Assembly (NCBI GenBank): GCA_026988525.1
Contig: JALSLC010000033.1
Coordinates: 1-64,000, forward strand
Length of the DNA stretch: 64,000 nt
DNA from: Archaeoglobaceae archaeon
GTDB taxonomy: Archaea > Halobacteriota > Archaeoglobi > Archaeoglobales > Archaeoglobaceae
Direction: 5' to 3'
The notes below the pieces were generated by a model. It worked only from the letters and a program-made list of their open reading frames with translations. It was not told the origin of the DNA and searched no databases. The stretch's first letter is position 1; each line of letters starts with the position of its first letter. Positions 49,450-58,651 of the stretch are shown piece by piece. A program made the position numbers and the translations under genes.

Positions 49450-49779
49450 TTACTTTCTAATTATCTTAGTTTCCTTTCTCTTGGGCATAGTTCTTCTTAA
49501 AATTTCCTTAAGCATATCATCCGTTATTCTCGTATTTAACCTACCAGACTGAGCAAGATATACTAGTTGATTCTCAACAGCTTCGGCTATCTCTGGATAA
49601 GCTAATTTAACTCTTGCAAGTCTTTCTCTTGCTTCCGGTTCCAAAATTGCTCTTAGAATTGCTTTTTTCTGAACTTCAAGTTGTCTTTTAAGTTCTTCCT
49701 GTCTTTGCATTTCCTCAAGTTTCTCTCTCTGTAATTCAAGAAGTTTTCTTTTTCTAATTTCCTCAAGTTCGTCCTCCAT
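49450..49779 (-). CDS. PDCD5-like DNA-binding protein
   Basis: A helical protein of about 109 residues, rich in Arg, Glu and Lys in the first half and ending [23 protein letters not shown], the PDCD5/TFAR19 hallmark. The archaeal protein is annotated as DNA-binding; its job in the translation cluster is not known. I start at ATG 49779 with GTGAT upstream; GTG at 49788 is the alternative. Confidence 0.92.
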   Translation of the reverse strand: MEDELEEIRKRKLLELQREKLEEMQRQEELKRQLEVQKKAILRAILEPEARERLARVKLAYPEIAEAVENQLVYLAQSGRLNTRITDDMLKEILRRTMPKRKETKIIRK

Positions 49780-49805
49780 ATTTATCACTTTTAAGTAATA
49801 ACTTA

Positions 49806-50255
49806 TCAGTATTTCGCTAAAGCTGGAATTTCGTTTACAAGTTCCTTCTTGATTTCTGAGGCTGTTTTATCCAACAATGTTCTCCCCTTGGGTGTAACAA
49901 CTCTACCTTCATCTGTCTTCTTTAATAAACCAGCGTTTTCCAGTTGCTGTAAAGCTTTTCTTATAATTGACCCGCTTCCCTTTCTAAACTTTGGTGGTTC
50001 AACACCTCTCCTTTTTCTTCCACCGTAAGCTGTCCTTAGTCTTTCAAGACCTACTGGCTGATTAATGTATACCTTTCTCAATATAGCTGCGACTCTGATA
50101 TACCACCAGTCATCCTGTTCGGGTGCTCTCTCTTTGTGAACTCCTGTTTTTACAAATTTTGCCCATTCCGGTGGTTTTATTTCTTCAAACTCTTTCAATT
50201 TTTCTGCTACTTTATTTATCAAAATATCTGCCGGCACATCATATACAGTTGCCAC
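49806..50255 (-). CDS. rps19e: Ribosomal protein S19e
   Basis: Small-subunit protein of about 149 residues. Family marks: [21 protein letters not shown] near the start, [22 protein letters not shown] near 52, and [28 protein letters not shown] near 82. I start at GTG 50255, six bases after GGAGGTG; the earlier in-frame GTG at 50264 is part of that ribosome site. Same start pattern as the L10e gene. Confidence 0.96.
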   Translation of the reverse strand: MATVYDVPADILINKVAEKLKEFEEIKPPEWAKFVKTGVHKERAPEQDDWWYIRVAAILRKVYINQPVGLERLRTAYGGRKRRGVEPPKFRKGSGSIIRKALQQLENAGLLKKTDEGRVVTPKGRTLLDKTASEIKKELVNEIPALAKY

Positions 50256-50257
50256 AT

Positions 50258-50515
50258 TTAACACCTCCTGAAAGTAAGCACGAAACCTCTAAGATCGATA
50301 AGCTCGCCTTTAACCTTAGATGCTATTTCCATAGCTAATTCTTTCCTATTCTTATCACCTCTAAAGTTACGAAGCATTTTTACTCTAACTACCCCACGTT
50401 TCTCAAGTTGGAAATTAATCTCGTTTATTAAATTTTCTGTAAGACCTTTTTTGCCGATGTTTATAGTTATCATTTCTTTTTTTCTTTTATCCATACTTTC
50501 TGTGAAATCAAACAT
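50258..50515 (-). CDS. YhbY/CRM-domain RNA-binding protein
   Basis: An 85-residue protein. The CRM fold is shown by [23 protein letters not shown], then [42 protein letters not shown]; YhbY family members bind pre-50S ribosomes. First gene of the minus-strand translation cluster; ATG 50515 or ATG 50494 could be the start and no Shine-Dalgarno helps to decide. Confidence 0.85.
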   Translation of the reverse strand: MFDFTESMDKRKKEMITINIGKKGLTENLINEINFQLEKRGVVRVKMLRNFRGDKNRKELAMEIASKVKGELIDLRGFVLTFRRC

Positions 50516-50582
50516 GTGTTAATAACTTTTACCACACCTTAGTGCTAAATCTTTTTATAGTCATAACACTATAATTAGCCTA

Positions 50583-51752
50583 ATGTTGATTGAATTGCCA
50601 AGACATACAGAAATATTTGGATGCGTAAAAATACATGAACTTCAAAAAGTTTTAAAATTTGAATCGAATTCTTTTGAAAGCCCACTACTCAGAGGTGTAA
50701 GCAGAGAAGAGATAGATGAGATATTACACAAAACAGTAGTAATCGTACCCGTAAAAGATGAAAAACTGCACCTACTCGACGGAGTGTTGAGAAGTATTCC
50801 TCAAGGCTGTGAGATAATAGTGGTTTCCAACAGCCAAAGGGGTGAAAATGATGTTTTTAGAATGGAAAAAGAAATAGTATCAAATTTCCATAGAGTAACT
50901 AAGCATCCTATAACAATGATACATCAAAAAGATCCGGGACTTAGTGTAGCCTTTAAAGAGGCAGGTTATGAGGTGATATTAGATAATTCTGGTTTTGTTA
51001 GAAATGGTAAAGCAGAAGGCATGGTTGTAGGGCTTACTCTTGCAAAAAATATGAATAAAGATTATGTTTGTTTTGTTGATGCCGATAATTATATTCCCTG
51101 TTCTGTTAATGAATACATAAAGCTTTATGCTACTGGATTTATACTTTCTAAAACACCATATTCTATGGTAAGATTACATTGGAGATACAAACCGAAGGTA
51201 ATGGAAGATAGACTGTACTTCAAAAAATGGGGTAGAGTTAGCGAAATTACCAACAGATTTCTGAATTTACTTATATCTATACATACAGGATTTGAAACAA
51301 ACATAATAAAAACGGGGAATGCAGGAGAACACGGAATGTCTATGAAGTTAGCAGAAATAATGGCTCACTCTACTGGTTACTCCGTGGAGCCTTATCAACT
51401 AATATACTTACTCGAAGAATTCTGGAAAGGAGATTCAAAGTTTAAAGAAGCTGTTAACTTGGGAATAGAAGTCTATCAAATAGAAACTTTGAATCCGCAT
51501 GTCCATGAAGATAAGGGCGATGAGCATATAAAAGAGATGCTTTTTGGATCGTTATCTACAATTTACCACAGTAAGTTAGCCAACGATAAAATAAAAAATG
51601 AAATCTTAGAAGAATTAAAGAAGAACGAAGTGATAAAAAAAGAGAAAGAGCTAAAAAAGAATAAAATCCTCCCACCAATAATAAATATGAACATGAAAAA
51701 ATTTATAGAAGTTTTGTTAAGTCATTCAGAAACTTTGATAACATATCAATGA
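50583..51752 (+). CDS. mpgS: Mannosyl-3-phosphoglycerate synthase
   Basis: GT55-type glycosyltransferase that joins GDP-mannose to 3-phosphoglycerate, the first step to the heat-protective solute mannosylglycerate. Family-specific stretches are ELPRHTEIFGCVKIHELQKVL near 3-22, VVPVKDEKLHLLDGVL-like IVPVKDEKLHLLDGVL near 54, the DADNYIPCSVNEY motif near 162, and GNAGEHGMSMKLAE near 243. TATA-like TTTTTATAG about 27 bases upstream, no Shine-Dalgarno. Coupled to mpgP by an ATGA overlap. Confidence 0.95.
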   Translation: MLIELPRHTEIFGCVKIHELQKVLKFESNSFESPLLRGVSREEIDEILHKTVVIVPVKDEKLHLLDGVLRSIPQGCEIIVVSNSQRGENDVFRMEKEIVSNFHRVTKHPITMIHQKDPGLSVAFKEAGYEVILDNSGFVRNGKAEGMVVGLTLAKNMNKDYVCFVDADNYIPCSVNEYIKLYATGFILSKTPYSMVRLHWRYKPKVMEDRLYFKKWGRVSEITNRFLNLLISIHTGFETNIIKTGNAGEHGMSMKLAEIMAHSTGYSVEPYQLIYLLEEFWKGDSKFKEAVNLGIEVYQIETLNPHVHEDKGDEHIKEMLFGSLSTIYHSKLANDKIKNEILEELKKNEVIKKEKELKKNKILPPIINMNMKKFIEVLLSHSETLITYQ

Positions 51753-52513
51753 ATATGAAAATATTATTTACGGATCTTGACGGAACACTACTGGACAAAA
51801 ATTATGACTGGAAAAAAGCAATAAAAGAAATAGACGAGTTGAAAAAAAGAAATATCCCTATAATATTTTGTTCAGCAAAAACTAAAGCAGAACAGGAAAA
51901 GATAAGAAAAGAGATTGGTATAAACGATCCATACATAGTAGAAGATGGATCAGCCATAGTTATACCAAAAGATAGCGAACTACACAGACTACTAAATTTG
52001 GATTATGAGATGATAAAACTTGGGACAGACTACAATAAAATATTAAACTTTTTAAAAAAATTTAAAGGATTAAAATACTACGGAAATATGGATATTAATG
52101 AAATTTCAAAAGTTACAGGTCTTAGCTTAGAAGACGCCAAACTTGCAAAAAAAAGAGAATTTAGTGAAACAATAGTAAAATGGAATGATAAAGCAATAAA
52201 AGAAATAGAAAAGAAATTTAAAGTACGAATGGGTGGAAAATTTCTGCATGTTTATGGTAAGGAAACAGATAAAGGCAAAGCTGTAAAAATACTAACTGAA
52301 TTATATTCAAAAGCTTACAATAAAAGACCTAAAACTTTTGGTATTGGAAATCATTATACAGACGTGCCAATGTTAAAATCAGTAGATTTTCCAGCAATAG
52401 TAAAAAATCCAGAAGGGTGGATAGATATTAAAATGGAAAATTTATATAAAGCTAAGGGTATTGCAACAGAAGGCTGGAGAGAAGTTGTAAAAAAATTAAT
52501 ATTAAAAATTTAG
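51749..52513 (+). CDS. mpgP: Mannosyl-3-phosphoglycerate phosphatase
   Basis: HAD-superfamily phosphatase (Cof type) of 254 residues that releases mannosylglycerate. The nucleophile motif is LFTDLDGTLLD at 6-16; motif II is FCSAKT near 41 and the late GIGNHYTDVPML near 200 gives the last aspartates. The start overlaps the mpgS stop. Together with mpgS it shows that the cell makes mannosylglycerate. Confidence 0.94.
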   Translation: MNMKILFTDLDGTLLDKNYDWKKAIKEIDELKKRNIPIIFCSAKTKAEQEKIRKEIGINDPYIVEDGSAIVIPKDSELHRLLNLDYEMIKLGTDYNKILNFLKKFKGLKYYGNMDINEISKVTGLSLEDAKLAKKREFSETIVKWNDKAIKEIEKKFKVRMGGKFLHVYGKETDKGKAVKILTELYSKAYNKRPKTFGIGNHYTDVPMLKSVDFPAIVKNPEGWIDIKMENLYKAKGIATEGWREVVKKLILKI

Positions 52514-54072
52514 TGTTCTAAAACTCCGAAGTAAACAGGAATTCCTCCAACTTTCAGCATCTGCTCGTATATTCCTTCTCCAAAGTTCTTACCGTATTTG
52601 TCTTCGAACATGTGCTTCCATCCGACCAAGTCCTTGTTGGAATCTATAACATTCTGGAACTTTTCTAGAGTGTCCTTAGCAAGTTTAAGGTACGTCTCGT
52701 TTCCAGTCATCTTGTACATCTTTATATACAATCCAGATAGTCCTATGTAGGATAGGACGTAGTAGTTTCTGTGGGCGACCTCTCTATTTGACATCCAAGG
52801 ATTGTTCATCAGATAGATCAGATCTGCCTTAGCCTTCTCGAAGTCTTTCATAGTTCCGTTCATACCTATTTCAGACTTTATTAGACCTATGTAGTAGTAT
52901 GCCAAAGCCCTTTCATAGTATGATCCGGGAACTTCCGCTGGAATTTCGGGATTCGTTATGTGGTCAGTCATCGCCTTAACGTCTTTCTCCAACATCTTCA
53001 GACTTTCATCCATATACTTCTCACCGAGCTTCGTGTTGTTGTGTTTCATGTAATAATCGCCGAGGTAGAAGTATATCAAAGCCTTAAGCCTCGCAGCCTC
53101 ACCGTAGTAATCGGAGCTTGGACCGAACTTAGTAATTATTTCGTTGCAGTATTCAAGAGATTTGTTCCACCATTTCATCATCTTTTCGTAGTTGTTGCTC
53201 TTGTAGTATGGATAACCCAAGTAGAATGCGGATATTGCTGCGGGCATCAAGCCCAAATCACTCTCCCATTCTTTATGCTCTAAGAACTTCATAGATACCC
53301 AGTATGCACCGCTCCAGTTTCCGAGATCAATTAAAGTCCATATAAGGTGTTCGTATGCGGTATCTATTGGATATGTATAGAATGCTTTCCAATACCACTT
53401 AGCAGCAAGCTTTGGTTCGGCCATCGCCAAGTATGTTCTCGCTATGTTGGTATATAGAGCTGAGAGACCATACTTTCCAGAATGTTTTACAATTTGATCG
53501 GAGTAGTTCAAAGCCATGAAATCGTACTTTAGGACTAAGTTCTTTCTCAAAGTGTAGTTGTCCGCGTAATCGTAGTATATAGCTCCCAACTGCTGGTAGG
53601 CCAAACCCTTTAAGTTCGGAAATTCAGCAGCTTTTTTAGCATAATAGGTGGCATTTTCGAACGCCCACTGAGCCCAATACATCCAGTTGGCCATCTTCTT
53701 GTTCCCGTGCTTCAGATACCATGGTATGGCTTGAGTAAACTTGGTCTGATTGGGGAACTTGTAATAGTGGTGGAAAAATCCGTCGTTACCGTATGCGACC
53801 GATAGCTCGTAGTAAGCGATACCCAGATTAGGATCGAGTTTTATGGCTTCATCCAGATACTTCTTAGCCATTAGGAAATCGTGGAGAGCCTGCTGATCGG
53901 CCGGCCCATTATCGGCAAAAGCATCTAACTCCTTTTGAATGTATAAATTTGCCATGTTGATGTCTTTACTAGCCTGATTTGCTTTTTGCCAAGTGGTGTA
54001 TCCATAGGCTGCTAAGGCTATCGCTACAACAAGCAATGCAACACCTAATACAGCTAAACTTTTTGATTTCAT
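52510..54072 (-). CDS. Membrane-anchored extracellular TPR-like repeat protein
   Basis: A 520-residue protein with one N-terminal signal-anchor helix (residues 7-25) and no lipobox. The rest consists of helical TPR-type repeats, visible as AYYELSVAYG, AYQQLGAIYYDYA, ALYTNIARTYLAM and ALIYFYLGDYYMK. It is unusually rich in Tyr and Trp and has about ten N-x-S/T sites, so probably glycosylated outside. Codon usage is less AT-rich than its neighbours, either from high expression or foreign origin. GGGGGGT precedes the start. It is a single gene; role unknown, perhaps binding or assembling envelope proteins. Confidence 0.8.
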   Translation of the reverse strand: MKSKSLAVLGVALLVVAIALAAYGYTTWQKANQASKDINMANLYIQKELDAFADNGPADQQALHDFLMAKKYLDEAIKLDPNLGIAYYELSVAYGNDGFFHHYYKFPNQTKFTQAIPWYLKHGNKKMANWMYWAQWAFENATYYAKKAAEFPNLKGLAYQQLGAIYYDYADNYTLRKNLVLKYDFMALNYSDQIVKHSGKYGLSALYTNIARTYLAMAEPKLAAKWYWKAFYTYPIDTAYEHLIWTLIDLGNWSGAYWVSMKFLEHKEWESDLGLMPAAISAFYLGYPYYKSNNYEKMMKWWNKSLEYCNEIITKFGPSSDYYGEAARLKALIYFYLGDYYMKHNNTKLGEKYMDESLKMLEKDVKAMTDHITNPEIPAEVPGSYYERALAYYYIGLIKSEIGMNGTMKDFEKAKADLIYLMNNPWMSNREVAHRNYYVLSYIGLSGLYIKMYKMTGNETYLKLAKDTLEKFQNVIDSNKDLVGWKHMFEDKYGKNFGEGIYEQMLKVGGIPVYFGVLEH

Positions 54073-54223
54073 GTTATACTACCCCCCAAAATTAATACGA
54101 TATATGCACAGTACATTTAATTTTACTACATTTTAAAAATTTTTTGTATTTCTTTTTTAAACTTTGTATTGTACAAGATGAAAAAGCAAATGTTTAATTA
54201 AGCGGTACAAATACAAATACACG

Positions 54224-55444
54224 ATGATTGACGGTTTGCCAACTCTTGATGATGTTGTATGTAGTGGTAAACTCGTACTACTAAGACTCGACATAAATTC
54301 TCCTATGATAAACTCAACTATTCTCGATACACTAAGAATAGAAAGTCATATACCAACGTTAAACGAACTTGAAGATTCAAAAGTTGCAATACTAGCACAC
54401 CAAAGTAGGCCCGGAAAAAAAGATTTTACAACACTAAGAGCTCATGCTGAAGAACTATCAAAGCTTATTGGGAGAAATGTAGAATACATAGACGAATGTT
54501 TTTCAAGTAGGGTTATAGACAGAATAAAGAAATTAGAAGTTGGTGAAATATTAATGCTTGAGAACGTAAGATTTTATGCTGAAGAAAGGCTTAAACGTTC
54601 CGCAGAAGAGCATGCTACTTCTTTTCTTGTTCAAAGATTGTATCCAAATTTTGATATATATGTTAACGATGCGTTTTCAGCTTGCCACAGATCTCACGCA
54701 TCCTTAGTTGGCTTTCCACCAGTCATACCATCCATAGTAGGAAGACTCGTAGAAAAAGAAGTTTCAGCTTTAAATAAAGTATTAAAAGGGTCAGGAAAAA
54801 AAATTTTCATATTAGGTGGTGCAAAAATTGAAGATTCGTTTAGAGTTATGAAAAATGTTTTAGAAAAAAATATAGCTGAAAAAGTTATTTTAACAGGTGT
54901 AGTAGGAAATTACTTCTTAATGTTGAGCGGTATAGACATTGGTGAGATAAACAGAAAAGTTATTGAAGATAATAAAGAAGGTTTAAATGAGGAAGAAGTT
55001 AAAGCCTTCTACAATAAATTTAAAGATAGAATAGTTCTTCCTATAGATGTCGCAGTTGAAGAGGGTGGAAAAAGAAAAGATGTGGATTTTAATGTTATAA
55101 AAAATAGAAAAATAATGGATATTGGTTTAAAAACAATATCTATGATAAAAGAAATTGTGCCTCAATATGACATAGCAGTAATTAATGGACCAGCCGGAGT
55201 TTTTGAAGATGAAAAATTTGCTCTTGGCACATTTGAAACACTTAAAGCTGTATCCAAAGCAGGATATTCAGTACTTGGAGGGGGACATATAACAACAGCG
55301 GCAAGAATAATTGGGATTACAAGAAAGATAAATCATGTTTCAATTGCTGGAGGCGCTTGTATAAGGTATCTAAGTGGAGAAAAGCTGATTGCACTTGAAG
55401 TAATAAAAAAATATTGGAAAGAAAAATGGCACTCAATGTTTTAA
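54224..55444 (+). CDS. pgk: Phosphoglycerate kinase
   Basis: Glycolytic/gluconeogenic kinase of 406 residues. RLDINSPM near 21, HQSRPGKKDFTTL near 59, DAFSACHRSHASLVGFP near 150 and the nucleotide-site glycine run GGGHITTAARIIG near 353 are all typical of the archaeal form. TATA-like TTTAATTAAG about 27 bases upstream; probably leaderless. Its substrate 3-phosphoglycerate also feeds the mannosylglycerate genes next door. Confidence 0.97.
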   Translation: MIDGLPTLDDVVCSGKLVLLRLDINSPMINSTILDTLRIESHIPTLNELEDSKVAILAHQSRPGKKDFTTLRAHAEELSKLIGRNVEYIDECFSSRVIDRIKKLEVGEILMLENVRFYAEERLKRSAEEHATSFLVQRLYPNFDIYVNDAFSACHRSHASLVGFPPVIPSIVGRLVEKEVSALNKVLKGSGKKIFILGGAKIEDSFRVMKNVLEKNIAEKVILTGVVGNYFLMLSGIDIGEINRKVIEDNKEGLNEEEVKAFYNKFKDRIVLPIDVAVEEGGKRKDVDFNVIKNRKIMDIGLKTISMIKEIVPQYDIAVINGPAGVFEDEKFALGTFETLKAVSKAGYSVLGGGHITTAARIIGITRKINHVSIAGGACIRYLSGEKLIALEVIKKYWKEKWHSMF

Positions 55445-55462
55445 GTTTTCATTTTTTAATAA

Positions 55463-56434
55463 TTGCATGTTGTTAAAATCGTGGTTAACATTGTAGTTAA
55501 GATTAAATACTCGATTGATGTAAATATTAATGTGATATTGGACCTTTGTTGCGGTGAAGTTATAAATACGGATTTTTCAGATAGCAGTAGCAGAAACTTA
55601 GATTTATTTTTCAAGAGAGCAAAAGAAGAGGAAATAGAAGATTTCATCGAAAAAGTTGAAGATTTAGTAAAAAACTATTCAAAAGTGGCGATACCCGGAT
55701 ATTTACTTGAATTACTTGGAAAAAGAAAAAATGAATTGATGGATATACTTGAAAAAGTTAAAGAAGTTCTTCCTTCTCCATACTATCACGAAGGAATATT
55801 CAATGTAGAAAGTATAAAAAAGAGTTTACACGCACTAAAAATGGATAATTACTCGGGCGTATTTTTGCCTTCATACGAATACCAAAGGGGAAATATATTA
55901 GAAAACAATACTTACAAACCAGTAAAAGTATTTAGCGTATCACCATTTCAAAAAGAGTTTCAAATAGAACATACCAATGTAAAAAAGATTCTTGAAGTTC
56001 TAAAAAAAGTTGAGCCGTATTCGAAATATAGAAAAGATGTTTATTTGAGATTTTACAACACAGAGTTCGTATTTTCTGCGTCAAATAACTTTGAAAAATT
56101 TATAGAGATTATTTCGTGTTATCAAAGAAAGAGTGCAAGATGGATGAAGTCACGATTATCTGCCATGTCAATGAGGTTTTTACCTACAAAACTTGGTTTC
56201 CATTTTTCATTTGCAACAGCCAGATCTCTCGAAGAATTTTACGAACTGTTAAAAAAAGTCGATGAGAGAGAATTTTACGAATATATTGAAAGAGGAGATA
56301 TAGCCAGATGGATAAATGACGTTATTAAAGATAAATTACTTTCAAAAGAAATATCCAAATGCAAGAGTAGGGAAGAGATATTAAAAAAATTAAAAACAAG
56401 AATTGAAAACCATAGAAAAAAGTTGTTATCTTAA
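55463..56434 (+). CDS. Protein of unknown function, up to 323 residues
   Basis: Cytoplasmic-looking charged protein, not recognised with confidence. The C-terminal 60 residues (YEYIERGDIARWINDVIKDKLLSKEI, then a Lys-rich helix) resemble the RGDF..WI.DV pattern of DUF5752-type domains, from memory. The middle (FNVESIKKSLHALKMDNYSGVFLPSYEY) may be a barrel or Rossmann piece. The start is uncertain: TTG 55463 or GTG 55484. It lies 18 bases behind pgk and may be co-transcribed. It overlaps the cytochrome gene by 9 bases tail to tail. Confidence 0.65.
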   Translation: MHVVKIVVNIVVKIKYSIDVNINVILDLCCGEVINTDFSDSSSRNLDLFFKRAKEEEIEDFIEKVEDLVKNYSKVAIPGYLLELLGKRKNELMDILEKVKEVLPSPYYHEGIFNVESIKKSLHALKMDNYSGVFLPSYEYQRGNILENNTYKPVKVFSVSPFQKEFQIEHTNVKKILEVLKKVEPYSKYRKDVYLRFYNTEFVFSASNNFEKFIEIISCYQRKSARWMKSRLSAMSMRFLPTKLGFHFSFATARSLEEFYELLKKVDEREFYEYIERGDIARWINDVIKDKLLSKEISKCKSREEILKKLKTRIENHRKKLLS

Positions 56435-57028
56435 AAACGCCAGTATTGATTTTAAAACATCTAAGAGTGAAAATTGTTTTTGTTCTTTTTTCTGCAAACT
56501 TGTGTTTAAATGTATTATTTTGTTTTCGCTTTTCATATATTGATATACAAGTTGTCCATGACAAACAGTACATATTTTCATTAGTATTTTTCCATGTATT
56601 TCGTGAATTCCACCTTTATGACAGTAATGACAATCTGTTGTTGGAGGTAATTTAATCATATTTTTACCATGACACTTGTAGCAAGGAACATCTACATGAG
56701 GTATGTGAACAGTTACAGGTGTAACATTTTCATAATTGGGTCCAAGATGACATTTTATGCACGGCCCATTGTTGTGCAACTTATCTACCTTAGCCATATC
56801 TATATGATTTCCAATCCATATACTTTGAATGTTGTGACAGGCGCAATTACCAAGTTTTTTATTATACTCAGAAGGAGTTAAAAGCAAGTCGTGACAAGGA
56901 AAGCACAATCTACCATTACCAGCTGGATGTTGTTCTGCAGTCATAACAGCTAAGCTTGGAGCGAAAACGAAAGTATTAACTAACATAACAAGAAATATTA
57001 GCTTTAGAACTCTGGTTATAGAAAACAT
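56426..57028 (-). CDS. Secreted multiheme cytochrome c with one CxCH site
   Basis: A 200-residue protein with an N-terminal signal peptide (hydrophobic from about 9 to 27). Five CxxCH heme sites are present: CFPCH, CIKCH, CYKCH, CHYCH and CTVCH. A sixth, CACH (in GNCACHN near residue 61), has one residue fewer than normal. Additional histidines (HIPHVD, HEIHG) can serve as distal ligands. The C-terminus is Lys/Gln-rich then amphipathic (LLDVLKSILAFLR). It probably moves electrons at the cell surface. No partner cytochromes are nearby. Start ATG 57028, directly after an in-frame GTG. Confidence 0.9.
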   Translation of the reverse strand: MFSITRVLKLIFLVMLVNTFVFAPSLAVMTAEQHPAGNGRLCFPCHDLLLTPSEYNKKLGNCACHNIQSIWIGNHIDMAKVDKLHNNGPCIKCHLGPNYENVTPVTVHIPHVDVPCYKCHGKNMIKLPPTTDCHYCHKGGIHEIHGKILMKICTVCHGQLVYQYMKSENKIIHLNTSLQKKEQKQFSLLDVLKSILAFLR

Positions 57029-57863
57029 CACATCTACTTTTGAAAAAAGATATAAATGTTTTTCATTTTTTACTGCTCAAGAGTCTGCACATCCTTTGAG
57101 GGATATGAATTATCCAGTTTTACTATAGAGGCTTTAATAATTTTTTATAAATTAGACAGTAAGTACTACCAACAGTTAGTTACCTGATTTAAAGCATCCA
57201 AATTTTTGATAGTTGTAAGTTTGGGTAAAGTTATAGAAAAGGGATTATTCCAGTTCATATCTCTCAATCCCCCAACTTCTTGAGAATAGAGTGGTCGAAG
57301 TCTGTTAAGACATAAGCTTTAGATCTTTGTGGTTTATCGAAAACAATCATTGTAGTAACCAACTTCAATTGATACATTCGTTGAGCCTATACTTAATGCT
57401 TTAGGATCGTGAACAATTTTTCTCAGCTTATCCTATTTTTGGACTTAAGAATTCGAGATTTCGAGAGTACATTGAGTATCTCTTCCTTAGTTGGCATTCT
57501 TTCTTATTTAGCTAAGGAATTTATACCAACTAAATCCCAGTTTTTCAAAGATTTGATCAGAGAAAATCTAAAGAGGATTACTCGGTGTAAATGAAGAGTA
57601 TAAAGAAGCTGTTGTTGTGGCGAAGGAGATGTGTCCACTTTAACATAGGCAAACCTCAAATGGTTGTAATAGAGTATGAAAAGTTTACAGAAGAGGTTTC
57701 AGTTTTTAATAGGATTTAAGCAGGTAATTGAGCAGAAAAAGATCCTAAAAGGTATCTTATTTCTTTAAAGACCTTAAGCTCCTTTACAATACCAATTTCA
57801 TATTTTTTAGGTTATGTTTGTTATTTATAGACAGTTGTAATAGGGGTACGTCTTAGCGAAGGG
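57029..57863. other. Eroded intergenic region with decayed coding scraps
   Basis: About 0.8 kb with no intact gene. On the minus strand 57264-57350 reads a 28-codon scrap with SKAYVLTDF, echoing SKAYALTDF in the fragment at 58375-58516. On the plus strand, 57409-57720 yields short frames broken by stops, for example FNIGKPQMVVIEYEKFTEEV from about 57638. Read with the broken toxin next door, this looks like a decaying mobile or toxin-rich insertion. I cannot assign the original genes. Confidence 0.5.
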
Positions 57864-58129
57864 TTAAAAAATGCTAAATGCGGTCGTAAACTCACTCCTT
57901 TTGTCGATTTTAACAACCACGACGACTTTTTCAGATTCATCAATGGTAAAGAGAATCCTGTAATCTTCAACTCTGACTCTGAAAGCATCCTTACCCTTCA
58001 GCTTAACAGCTCTGACAGAGTGGGTTCAGTAAGCTCTTGGAGCTTTGCTTTAATCCTCTTGATATCCTTTCTGGAAATCTTTCTGAGAAATTTGATTGCC
58101 TTCGGATGAATAAAAACGTTGTAGCTCAT
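57864..58129 (-). pseudogene. RelE/ParE-type toxin, frameshifted
   Basis: The first part reads SYNVFIHPKAIKFLRKIS at 2-19 and continues to LQELTEP in one frame before TGA at 57998. The rest, VKLKGKDAFRVRVEDYRIL followed by VVVVVKIDKRSEF, is in another frame and ends with TAA at 57864. Joined, they make a typical RelE fold of about 88 residues, including the R..DYRI and KIDKR motifs. The 266-base span is not divisible by three, consistent with loss of one base near 58010-58025. The ATG overlaps the stop of the antitoxin gene. The toxin is probably inactive unless the shift is a sequence error. Confidence 0.75.
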
Positions 58130-58341
58130 TCTCTCAAAGCTTCGTCAAGCTTCTCAAGGGGAATGAAATCTGAAAAATCGCCCTTCCTGACTTTCTCCCT
58201 GACTTCCCTGATTAGCTCTTCCTCCTCAGGTGTGGGTGTGGAGTCGATGAGGTCCTCAATAGCCTCCTCGATCCGCTCAATCCTCCTCTTGATCTCCCTC
58301 AGTTCGTTGAGGAGGTCGGCAAGAGAAACTGTTTCCTGCAT
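58126..58341 (-). CDS. Antitoxin of a RelBE-like pair
   Basis: A 71-residue acidic protein: an N-terminal coiled-coil (LLNELREIKRRIERIEEAIEDL) followed by TPTPEEEELIREVREKVRKGDFSDFIPLEKLDEAL. The size, charge and ATGA overlap with the downstream toxin are typical of antitoxins. Its GC-rich codons (CTC, GAG, GTC) contrast with the AT-rich genome, so it is likely imported. The toxin partner is broken. Confidence 0.75.
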   Translation of the reverse strand: MQETVSLADLLNELREIKRRIERIEEAIEDLIDSTPTPEEEELIREVREKVRKGDFSDFIPLEKLDEALRE

Positions 58342-58374
58342 GTCAGATAGCTTGGCAGAGGAAGTTGATAAAAG

Positions 58375-58516
58375 TTATAGCTTCGAGTATTCTTCAATCT
58401 CCTCGAGCTTTTCAAGAACAAACCTACCGAAGTCTGTGAGGGCGTATGCTTTGGAGCCTTTTGGTGAGCATTCGGGAAGGGTTGGCTTTACGTTTAGAGA
58501 ACTTTTTGGGACGTAT
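58375..58516 (-). pseudogene. C-terminal fragment of a winged-helix-type protein
   Basis: Reads VPKSSLNVKPTLPEC then SKAYALTDFGRFVLEKLEE and a stop at 58375, resembling the end of archaeal winged-helix regulators. It begins right beside the 3' end of tRNA-Ser; the open frame runs on into the tRNA gene, so the original N-terminus is missing. GC content is like the antitoxin gene. Probably a remnant of an element that integrated at the tRNA. Confidence 0.5.
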
Positions 58517-58522
58517 ACAAAA

Positions 58523-58603
58523 CGCCGGGGGTGGGATTCGAACCCACGCGGGCAGAGCCCACACGCTCTCCAGGCGTGCGCCTTACCACTCGGCAACCCC
58601 GGC
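58523..58603 (-). tRNA. tRNA-Ser (GGA)
   Basis: Cloverleaf with a long variable arm on the minus strand. Acceptor GCCGGGG (58597-58603 side) pairs with CCCCGGC (58524-58530), with 58523 giving discriminator G. Anticodon arm CACGC-CTGGAGA-GCGTG has anticodon GGA. The variable arm TGGGCTCTGCCCGC forms a GGGC/GCCC hairpin as in serine tRNAs. No CCA encoded. Confidence 0.96.
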
Positions 58604-58651
58604 TTTCATTTATATCTTTATATGCGATTTAAAAAAATAGTGGTGTTAATA

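Noticed and set aside
57029-58522. Attachment-site duplication of the tRNA-Ser 3' end
   Set aside because: I looked for a second copy of the T-arm/acceptor sequence across this patch and saw none.
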